From the NCBI GenBank assembly GCA_023634235.1, contig JAMKCF010000002.1, positions 8,068,722-8,132,721 on the forward strand: a stretch of DNA of 64,000 nucleotides. The letters run 5' to 3'. This DNA is from Pisaster brevispinus. Its lineage: Eukaryota; Echinodermata; Asteroidea; Forcipulatida; Asteriidae. The position numbers and the translations under genes are program-made. Below the pieces are notes generated by a model. The model was not told the DNA's origin. It made no database searches and was given only the letters and a program-made list of their open reading frames with translations. Below are positions 18,252-30,200 of the stretch, piece after piece (position 1 is the first letter of the stretch; every line of letters begins with the position of its first letter).

Positions 18252-21200
18252 GTAATTATCGGAAATTATTATAAAAAATAACATGCATTTACAGTTACAC
18301 ATGACATTTGACGTAGGTTGGGGGGGGGGGGTAGGTAGGATGGATTGAGTCCTATTATTCGTATTCCCTTAATAAAGTGCTTTTAAATAAAAGTCATGTA
18401 AGTTATTAATACTATGTAATAATAAGGTGCATGATGAATTGATGATGATGTATCAATCAATGATGTGAGCCTGATGGGAGGAAAGGTGGTAACTATTAAT
18501 ATTATTATGGGTTATGGCATGTGTATCAAAAAAATACCCCTAGAACTATGCGGTTCATTCCGCTATCGTCTCCACGAATCGCATATGTCTAGGACTAGGA
18601 GTATCATAAAAATATGTTCTTTTTTTCTTTCTTTTTCACTTTTCTCACAAAATTAAACTTTGAAGCTTGCTCTGCCAAATGTGCATTGTTTATTTTGATT
18701 TCTCAACAATCCCAAATCAAAAGTTCCTTTTTTTTTGTTCAAAGGATTTTGTAGTACCCTGGAGGTCGACAGTGTGTACATTTCACTCTGTACAAAAATT
18801 TATTGTGCAATTTACACTTAACAAATGTTCTATTCACATCCCGGAAGCATGTTCAAGTTGGTGAGATATTTTTATTGTTATGATCGCCATTTCGGTGAAC
18901 AATTTTGATGTCAATAATAATATTAATATTAAAGGGGCATATCGGCTTACTGTTTATGTAATTTAGTGATGTAGAATCACAAACTATAGTTTTTAGATGG
19001 TTGTTTAAAAAAAATCATCAAAATATCACCTAATTAAAGAAAAATGGGGAAAAATACAAAAAGTGGTCAAAGATTAGCATTTACGCTATTTCAGCCGTTG
19101 CAACTGTCAAGTTTACAGGACATTGTTGTGCAATGTTGTTAGTAGACTGGTGCCCTGTTTATATATTAATTCTAACAATGGTAAGGAATGAGAATATCCA
19201 TCTAGGACAAATATCACGTGTGAATGAACAGCCGAGTTAAACCCATGTCAGTATAGTCAGATCCACACCAACCTGTATTCTATGTCTGACCATGGATCCA
19301 TGGTACAACGAGCTTACTTAGAAAGGGGAATATTTCTTCGACATCGAAGGATTGGCTGAAAAAACATCGCAAAGAAAAAACCAAGAAGACGGTGCCATGA
19401 AAAGCAAAAAGTAAAAAAACCACGATAAGTCCAAAGGGAAAGCCAGCAAAAGCAGCACCGTGACCACAGTCTAAGGGTAGTGTCCCTCATCTTGGTCCAT
19501 CTTTTCACATTTGCTTGGCCAATAACCCCGTGCCAAGCGAACCTCCCAGCTTTGCTGCAAACAGTTTGCCCTTCTCCTGGCAGCTTTTGCAATGGCATTA
19601 TCCTGTGTTTGGCCAATGAATGGCCGGCCACCAGGGTCTTTTTGTGGCGTTTTTAGGGGAGAAGAAATCATATGCAGCAACTTCCAAAATATGAACTGTG
19701 CATCTAGACCAGCTGGTGGTTGTAGACAAACAGTCCATCCTCCTGAATGTGTAGTGCAGGCACCACATGACGTGACAATAGTTAGGGGTACAGACTAAAC
19801 CCCATAAGAACAAAATGTTTTTCAGGTCTGGCTCCCTACCCCTCCCACCAGCTCCTAAGCTCACAGCCTGACCAGCAAGCTCGAGGAGTTCTTGCCCTCG
19901 GGGTTTGTCTCTCTGGCCCCACGAGACATGGCAACAGCTCTAGGGGATATGCCTCAAGGTATACGTTTCCCTACAATAGCTCCCATGCTGGGGCGCTGTA
20001 AAACATGCTTCGTGCACGGACTCTCTGAATGAGAATCTTACATCATGTACGTTTGTTTTTTCCATCATTTCTTACAATTTGTATTCAGAATCTGAATTCA
20101 TAGTCTCTTTTGTAAAAAACTCGCGAAGATTGGGAAAAACAAAATTAAAAAATTTGGTTTAGTAATTTACTTTTATATGGCTGGAAGTAAAACTAACTCC
20201 GAAGATCACAATGGGAAATCCGAACCAAAAATGTTGTTCGGATAACCCACGTGACCTTCGTTTTATTGAAAAATGTTTAAAAATGGCAAAATTTGATAAT
20301 TTCTTTTATCAACTGTTCTTCTCCATTCCTGGAAGGCCTTTAGAATCATGTTTTAGTGTGTTTTATAGCCTAAATAGCCCAACGAAGCCGGTGTGTCCCT
20401 TTAAAAAATTGAAGGTCCTGTGTGTGGTAAACTTAAACTAGACTGAAAATGTATTGGTTGCCTCCAAAGTTTGGCAACAGTGTACCTTTTGGCTTGATCC
20501 CAGCCCCTGAACCAAAGGTACTGGGATGGGCTGACATAAATGCATGCTCATTGGATATTTCCCCTGATATGCCTGACCTAATAACCCTCGGTGACTTCTT
20601 CTAATAATGTAGGGCTCTATGGTGTAAATTTATTGGAAATAACTATTGGCATTCTTTGCCTTGTACTAAAAAGTACTAATAATTTACCTGATTAGTTTTA
20701 TTCTTCTTGTAACTTTGGTTTCAAAAGAAGAGGGCTACTACTGTTTTACAATGAATTGCATTGTGTGTGTGACTGTTGTGATTACGCTGATCAGTGCTGT
20801 ACTTACATTGTACAAATAAATCCCATCGTGCACCACTACATCCTAAACAAAATTTGTACTAAGCTCTCCCACCTGTCTTGGATGAGACCAATTGGGGGCA
20901 GAGCGAAGTGCTTTTCTTCCATGTGCTCATTGAACAGTGTGCAATGCATCATGGATAATGTTGCTGCCCTCATTATTCAAAAAGGGCAATTTGCAAAATG
21001 AGGCATAGTTGTGCACTCACAAATAAAAAATGCTGAAACAGTCTCCTCTTATTTTTGTTCCCGAGTTTTCATCAAATCATTTTAATGTACTCTCCACAGT
21101 TAGGCAATGGTGAGTGACAACTGGGGGAACAAATTTGGCAAAAAAGTGTATATTTGAAAGATCATCACACTTCCTGATGCTGCAATGTTATGTGGGGCTA

Positions 21201-24200
21201 GGGCCAATAATTGGAGTCCACTACATTGGCATATGGGAATACAAGGACTACATGTACTGTTGCTAAAGGTGTTGACTGTTGACTTCTAAATAATACATGA
21301 TGACGCAATGACGGAGCTGTAGCTGTAGCTGTATGGCCTAAGTGGGGGGGGGGGGGGGGTGGAAGGGGTATTGTGCAATCATTTGCGATCGCGGTTTGGG
21401 TACACTCCGTTTTAAAAAGAGGTGATGTCCATAAAAAAACAAAAACGAAAACCATGTATACCGTTAAAATGCTCTCTTTTTAACAGCACTGAAAACGTTC
21501 AGTATGTATCGTAAGAGGAATTTTCTTGTAAAGGTGGTTAGTTTTACATAAAAATATTACCGAAAATTTTCTTTGGTTTATTGCAGTGGCTAACGTGTAT
21601 GAATGCATCGATCATCCTCTGATTTTTTTTTATGAACAAAATGTTTAAGGATAGATCTTTCATTCCTGAAAGTTTGAACAAAATCCCTCCGTACATGTAC
21701 ATTCTCTAGATATTTGACGATTTTTAGAAGTTTTTTAGAGATAACAATATCCTAAACAAAATGGACCCGTCCAGGCAGTCTCAACGGCTGCCAGCGTGCA
21801 GCCGGTAGCAACCACGTACATTCAAATCTTTTACCATACTGTACATAGGGATGTATGCGCACTGCAGGCCATTTGCACATTGATAGGTTTTGTACATTGT
21901 ATATGGAGCTTCTACTGGTCCACGTCGAGAAAGTCGAATTAATTTATTTTCAACAATTTATTAAAATATTATACATTTTGCTTTGTGCGCCGCAGCACCG
22001 CGCCAAAAACATACACAAAGGATATGCTGCACATTGTGGGGTTTTAGAAAGTTATAAAGGAACGAGAATTTTTTTTATTGCATTTTTGGACGATCTTATC
22101 CTCTAATTTCTGCCCTACATTGTAAATAATACTTTTTCCATCAACAACCATTTTCATGGATTCGTGATTTGAGGATCGGTTGTTTAAAACTTTGTTTGCA
22201 ATAATATTATGGAGATTCAACGACCGGTCGACAGTGCAAAAAAATCCATGAACTTTGCCCTGCTTCACCCTCTATTGGCAAAAGTTGTCGATGTTTGAAT
22301 AGCCTTAATCCAAGGCTGTATAATGTACCAATCTGCTGGTGTGCGGCACACTGTGCAGCAATTCTTTACTCGGCTCGTGAACGTTTACTGCATTGGAGAC
22401 TAGCCAAGCTCTCTTATGAATATAGTAATTACAACGGCCATCATCAGCCAATCACAGCATGCGGAATGTTGGTTATCTTGGACTTTGAACCCTGCTGTTG
22501 TGGATGCGCTATGCATGGACTACCGGCGGGCAACCGAACGTTGTGGGGCCCGGGCCGATGCACATGCGGTGGATACTCTGCAGTCAGAACCATGTGGTTT
22601 TGTTTCAACGTTTGTATACTGAAATGAACGATCGCAATTCCAATGCTGTGGTTTGGCAGTCGGGCATGGCTCGTCGGCTACTCGTTTAATCATATTAAGT
22701 GCAGGCGAAAAATAGTCTGTGTGTAAAGGAAGCTTATACCAGTGTTTAGTACTGCTGTCGAAGTTGCTTTCATTCTGGGTACACTCTTGAAGTTCTTGCT
22801 TATATAGTCAAACTTAGCTGGTACCGGCACTACATGTACATTGTGTATATCCACCACCATTTTTAAAAGTCTTACAACTGTCATGTTTTTTTTAACAGAG
22901 AACTTAACATGCTTTTAAAAGAGAAATATAATGCAAAAATCAGCTCAGTAGCTGAAAGTACAGAGAGAGGGTTATATCATCATTTAAAACCTTCACTGGT
23001 GCAGTGCTATAATGCAAACATGTACATGTACCGTATCTTGTTTTAAAAAATTACAAGATAATCTTGTTAAGCATAATGTAGAGGAACTAGATTTAAACAT
23101 TGATCTGGGGTCTCCTCTTCCATTTATGATTGGCTTATTTATTCACTGCCGTGGTCATGACATCTTCCCCAGGTCACCCAACCACAACCCTTAGGAACTG
23201 GTTGAATGCTGTCCGTTACGCACACAAACAGTGACGTATGTATTTTCTTCTAAGGGAACTAAAAATAACTGTACTTCTTGTGACTTTCTTCTTCTTCTTC
23301 TTCCATAAGTACCGACTCAATTACATGAGCAAAATCCTAAGCACAAGTACATACTTACAACCTGCTGCAAACAGTTCACCATATTTTACTGTTATTTTTG
23401 TCAGATTTTGATACTATTGCGATGTAAAAAATGTAAGTTTGTGCTCTGTTAAGTGAACGATCGAATGCGTTGTTATGGAAGTGGCATGAATCAGTGTCAA
23501 GGAAGTGAGCATGACCTTGGGCATGTTGGGAGGACATGACGTCGGACTACGGTGGTGATTAGAGAGAAGAGTGAAATCACATGTATCAGCCTGGAAAATA
23601 AAGATGAATCGTAAGGGGAGACTATTGCAGTCAGCTAACGTGTATGAATGGGTCCAGGTGGGAATTTCATTACTTAATGTCTCCCCTAAAATGGCTACAA
23701 ATATCAACACTTATGTGAAAATGTTATCGTTCATCCTCCGATGTTTAAGGATAGATCTTTCATTCCTGAAAGTTTAAACGAAAACCCTCCGTACATCCTC
23801 TGGATATTTAACGATTTTTAGAAGTTTTTTTTTAGAAAATGGTTTCTTCCTATACTTGGTTTGCTCGCAAACGATCGTCATTGTAGTGTCAATTCTAAGG
23901 AAATGTACACAACACTGTACACATCTTAAACACATGTAATACATGTCATTTACATTGTTAAATATATGTCGTTTATTAAATTATTAAACATGTTTTAACT
24001 ACTGAAGCAGTTGGCAACACAAAAAAAACATTTACGATGTTCTCTACTGTAAAGATTTGGTGAATTAAATAAATTTTGATTAACAATGGTTTATTAAACA
24101 AATATTATTTACAAATCGCAGCATCAGACAAATTGCAAGTAAATTAAAAAAAACCAAAATTTTTTTAAATTATGGGAAAAAAAACAATGACTAGAGGAAT

Positions 24201-27200
24201 TTAGTTATAGTCAAGATTAAAAAAAAAGGATTACAAAGAAGGAAAATCAACGATTGTTAAAATTACGGACAAGGTAAGGTAACAAACTGTTTTTCATTCT
24301 TTCACTTTTACAATTAAACTCAGGGATTTTGATTTTCTGTCTAAGAGTTCTTGAGTTTTTTTGGTGCTGGCAAGTATCGTTGAAATTGAGTTGTTTTATA
24401 TAGTCAATTTCATGAAGGAATTACAGAGTGATTGGCGACGATCTTCTAAGGATTGAAGTGCGCATTGTGACAGTACCTGCTCGTAAGTTGTGTATGATGT
24501 TCCAAACACTATTCGCAAACCCCTTTTTTGAATACGCTCAATACGGGACTTTTGATTATTAGTTAAAGCTCAACTTCAAGACCTTGGCCATAGTCTCAAC
24601 TTCCCAAGGAAATACTTTTTGGCACAGGGTTGGAGCTAGGCCGTGGGCCAAAACCTGTAACATGCACTTTCGTCTTAACTTTCGAGGGACAACTTTATTT
24701 TTCGTTTATAAGTAGTTTGGAATGTATAATTTATTATTTTACCTGTTCCCATTTGATCTGCTTGCACGTTAACGAGAAATTAAGTTGCTATGCCAACGTT
24801 ATGCCGCGGATGGCGCTGTTCTTCAACCTCGAACCATTATTACCATTGCGTACTACAGTAAATATTAATGTAACCTGGAATAGAGGTGTCAAATCAAGAT
24901 GGCTGCGCCCGAGGAAATGTTTGTGTGTCATTTTATTGAGAGTCAAAGGGGACAAATAACCCAATTTACGGCAGTTAGTTGGCAGAAATTTCGTGACCGC
25001 AATAACAGATGGAAACGTCTTGATGGGAAACACCAAGAACTGGCTGAAACAAATACAAGTTTGGTGGAAAAACATGTTCCCAACGCCAGACTCGGCTGAC
25101 AGCTACCCATCGGCTCTGTGTGACACTGTACCTATTCTTTCTAAAGTAAGTCTTAAGTTAAGTGTTAGTGTTTTGTTAAAATTAAAAGGGTAGGCACGTA
25201 TTATATAAAAAATAACCGTACAACGTTACACCTGTGAAGTTTGATAGACTACAAAAACGGGCAACTTTTATAGTGTAGGCCTCAAAAGCAACCATTTTTA
25301 AGTTGTTAATTACTGACAATGTGTTTATATATTCTAAAAAGCTTTTTTAATACAATTAATAATAGTTTAGTAGGCCTGCACAAAGAAAATAAAGAGTGAG
25401 ACAGTCTAAAATCAGACAAATCTTTTACAGAAGGTTTTAACAGAAGGCCCTGCCACTTAATGCTTTGGCATTAATTGTTTCATTTTTATTATGGTGAGAG
25501 GGTGGGTTCTAGCATGGACAATTTTGTGATGTGAATTTGTAATCTCTTAACCTGCATTTAGTCTAAAAAATAATCAGTTTTTACACAAATGAGGAAAACA
25601 TTTTGTTTTGTTTTTAGATTTCAAATTGTTTTCAAACTGAAGACTGTGTGTTAACCCTAACCATGCTAATAATACTTAGACTTGAATCCTCCAATGTTGA
25701 TATGGTTTTACACACAACCCTGGTGTCTTTCAAACTTGGCATGACTTGTGTTGATTATTATTATTTCATAATCTCACTTAATATTTTTAAAAGGATGTCA
25801 TTCTATTCTGGGTAAAATACTTTAGCATGATGTCTTTCCACCCAGGGAAACAGTTCACAAAAATACCTATATAAAATATTTAAAGGTAATTGTTAAACAA
25901 GTTAAAACAATTTAAACAATGTTGTATAACAATCAGCAACCCACCCATATTTCCAGATAAGGTGCTGTAATTTTTGTCTCTTCTACAATATCTTCATGCT
26001 AGTAACATTGTCAATGTTGTTCCAATCTGTCCCAATATTCATTTAGATTTTATTGCAGAGTTGTTTACAGTGTAGTAGTTTTTCTACTGCATGCCAGTAT
26101 TGTGCATTAGTCAGTATCCCCCACTTAAGACCAACATACTTTTTGAAAATGTAATGTTTACAGGTTTTGAGATAAGACGCATTAGCAAGAGCTGAAAACA
26201 TTTGGCTAAAAGGGCTACTGATGTTCAAAGCAGTTCCACTGCAGTTGAAGGAACACTGGAGTCAACCCTTGAACCATCAGGAAAATCTAGTCAGCTAGCA
26301 TCAGCAGATTCACAGACACAGCAGTAGCGCAACCCACATGTCCTGCCATCCAGATGTATTATATGTTTTAAAAGAAACAAGAGGATAACCAACAAACAGT
26401 CACGGAAGCGGTCAAGGGAAAGACTGTCAAACTGTGAACACCAGTCAGGTTGGTATATATTTTCTTATTTCACATTGCCTCTTAAGTTTTCCTTGGTTCT
26501 AAGTTAGTGAGGAACATGGTGTGCCTGTATTTTCCCATTGATTAAACTACATGTAAATATACCCCTTTTATTACAGGAGGTTTGCTGCTCAGAGCTACAT
26601 GTACAGAGATTCTCGACGACGAACAGATTTTGATTGACATCAAAGAGAGAAGACATTGTCCCAATTGAAGTCAGATACCACTGAAGTTGTTACAAGGACT
26701 GCATTGAGTTCCATGCAAGGAGCAAGCAATACAGATGATGATCACAGCCATCTAGGTTTTGTTCCACTTATTTTAGTTTTCAAAGTCTATTAAACAATTC
26801 TGGCATCTCAAAATGTAATGGTGCATCTGTAATAATCTGGTCCATCTGAAATAGTCTGGTCCTTTATAATTTTTCTCACATAACATTGTTATAATTAAAA
26901 GACACTCAAGACATGTGCACCCTTTAATCGAACAACAGAATATGCCTTTAAGGCTTTAAATTATGAGCAGTACATGTATTGTATTGTTTTTAAATTGTAA
27001 ACTTTGTAGCAAGTTAGCCCCTGGGCTAAAAATGCATTGTTTTAATAAACCAGACATAATAGTACTGTGTAACTGTCTGTAGTCACTTGGTTTTATTGCC
27101 CTTAACTTGCGTCAGTTCAGCATAAACTCTTTCGCATACATGCATATTTGCATAATTAATGACTAGCTGAAATTTTGCTAGTGCAACTTGTATTACATAT

Positions 27201-30200
27201 TTATGTATTTTATAATTATTTTTAAATTATCGAAACCAATCGTACATGGCCAAGATCTTGAGATAAAAAGACTAAAAAATACAAATTTTTGAGAAATTTA
27301 CCCCCAAAAAGTGTTGTTTTGTTTTTACAAAAACTTGGTTTAGCACCATGGGGATTAATTTTGAAGACTGAGTAATGATCTATTGCATGTACAAGGACCT
27401 CGAAGCTATTTTTATCAAATTTGAAATCATTTGACTGGAAAAATGTAGAAGTTATACACAAAATACTGTTTTTGACCAAAAATGAGCAAAAATAGTCTGC
27501 ATAGGCTTAACGTGCAATCTGAGCCCATGGGAACAGTAAGATTTGGAATCAGCACCATCGAATTAGTAAAGTTGACTAAAATGCAAGTTGCCAATGCAAA
27601 TTTGAGTGGAAAATGTAGAAGTTATACACAAAATACTGTTTTTGACCAAAAATGAGCAAAAATAGTCCGCATAGGCTTAACGTGCAATCTGCGGCCGTGG
27701 GAACAGTCAAATTTGGAATCAGCACCATCGAATTAGTAAAGTTGACTAAAATGCAAGTTGCCCCTAAAAAGTTAAGACGAACTTCAATTTCTGGGTCTTC
27801 TACAGATTTTGGCCCACGGCCTAAGCTGGGAGATATGCTGGAAGGGAATTCATATTGAGAGGGCTCAGGTCTGATGAACAGTACGTTGATGGTATTAGCG
27901 ATCTTTGTGTGGTTATGAGGAGGTATTCCTGGGAACTGAGGCATGGTTCCGTTGACCACCAGTTAAACATGAATTTCATCGTACCATGTTGAGGGTTTGC
28001 TGTTTGCAGGATCCTGCCAGTTGCTCAAGGCTGGTATCTGGCATTATTCACGACCCTCGAAGTGTGACGTCAGATGTTCAGGCTATGTTTGTAAAAGCTC
28101 ATTTTATGTATTGTTGTGTGTTTATTAAAATGCAAGAGTTGAATTTGTTCCTTAAACTGCCTTGTTCGTAGATATCTAATCATTTGTTATTAAGGTTGTA
28201 TATTCGTGTGTCTTTGTTAATTCACAGTCATGTATGACATTTTTCATTGGTTATATTTTTTGTTTTTCATTTTTTGTGAATCAGTAAAAAAAATTACCAG
28301 AAATTACCATAAAACAGATGTAAACTTAACTATTTCGTGATATTACAGTAGCAAGAAACCAAATTAACAAGGGCATTTTAGCATTTTCTGAAAGTGGTCA
28401 AAAGTGTACTGTGCATTATAACACTTCAAATGCCATGATTTGTGCTCTGGAGATCAAATCCGTAACAAATTCCACCGAGTCTACTCTACACATTTTACAT
28501 ATGTAATGTATGTAATTGACTACTTGGTACAAAAACTCCATCAATGGAAACCCCAAAGTCACAGACTTTTGTACATGTAAAGGTAGTAAAATGTCATGTC
28601 CAAAAAATGTAGTGTCCGTAACAGCAGCAATAATGTGTGATATCTACATTAAATGTAAATGATTTAGAGATCGACTGAAATTCACTGTGTATGATTTCTA
28701 TAATGACTATTAATACCATGTATACCGCACAGATCCTGTCATTTGATTGGTGGAACACACGTCACGTGTCATACTGTGTTTTGTGTATATTAAATTTTGG
28801 AGTGTCAGCCTGTTCTGACACTCCAAAATTTAACATGCAGTACATGTAGAAGTCCTATATTGATAAATATAGGGCGTTTGGGATACTTCAGAGCTCTGCT
28901 TGGCACGTACTAATAGGTTTTACATTGAGTACTGTGTGTATTGATTGCATTGTGTGTTATTAGCACTGGTGTAAGCTTGTACGTCTATGGCTATGAACAC
29001 GCTTATAGCCAATCAGTCTAGAAGGTAAAACAGCTCCAACTTTGTCTTTATCAGCCGTTTAATACAAGTATTGATGAAATAATTTATAAATTGTTACAAC
29101 TTTTGTATTATTACTTGTACAATATCATATGAAAAGTATTAAATGACAAGGATCTATGTGTTAGGTAGTGTATAACAAACAAATAGAATGCAATTTATTC
29201 AAACAATTAGGGGGCCTATACAGCCTAATATTATCACTTGCTGAAATCTGGACTGTTCTATTTTGCAAGGCGAAAATCTTGTATTCATGTGTCCAATTTA
29301 TTTGTATGCTACATGTAAGTTGTTGTATGGAAAGATTTTAGATTAACATTTGGCAGATGTGTTTACTGAGCTCATGGATTAATAAAATTGTCTGAAACGT
29401 AATGTCCGTTATGCTGGAATTTCTTCTCTGTGACTACTGTATGGGTCTATTCACTCCTACATTCCATGTGGTGTTTTGGTGTGTGTGTGAGAACTTTGAT
29501 AAGACGGTTTAGTGAGAAGAAACAGAAGAAGAAGAAGACAAACACAAAGCCAATAAATACAGTCCAGTAACGATAGTTATTTGGTGGATGAGCTTGAACA
29601 CAACAGAAATTTGGAGGAAGACAAGAGATGTTTGAAATTCCATCATGTACACAGTCCTAATGGGTGAATTGCCTCAACCATCATGACCATGTCAACCAGC
29701 CTGCACTCAGAAAGTGGTTAACAGTGGAATTTTACACACAGGATAAAACCAATTACATGATACCATTCGGTTCTAATCACATGAAAACTGGTCATCTTCC
29801 TGGAACTCCTGACTAGTTCTCTGTAGGTCTCCTGAGATCAAGGGTTAGGAACACGCATATTGTACATTGACCAAATTGAAAATTTCTATAACTTTCAGCT
29901 AATAGCTAAATTGCATAGTGGCAGTTTTTTGTATAAATTTAATAAAATAAAATTAAAATATTATAGGGATCACCTAGAGGGATACAAAGTTATTTTAAAA
30001 TTTTTATTTCATTGGGTAAGGCAGCAAGGGTTTGTAAGCAGCAAGGGTCTACATGTATAAGCAGCAAGGGTTTGTAAGCAGCAAGGGTTAATAAGCAGCA
30101 AGGGCTTGTAAGCAGCAAGGGTTTATAAGCAGCAAGGGTTTGTAAGCAGCAAGGGTTTGTAAGCAGCAAGGGTTTGTAAGCAGCAAGGGTTTGTAAGCAT

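Larger units (their letters stand above)
24545..27960. mobile_element. Candidate inverted-repeat-bounded unit carrying a multicopy gene relic
   Basis: Left blocks CTAGGCCGTGGGCCAAAA, TCGTCTTAACTTT and CTGTTCCCA...TTGCACGTTAA (24630-24780) recur inverted at 27650-27840. A weaker match continues outward to TTCCCAGGAATACC near 27920. The arms are therefore over 200 bp. Between them is the gene relic at 24899-26760. Arm similarity is moderate and the ends are not sharp, so the unit is old. Confidence 0.5.

Noticed and set aside
28791..28832. A transcription terminator hairpin
   Set aside because: Rho-independent terminators do not apply to Pol II introns and no T run follows.
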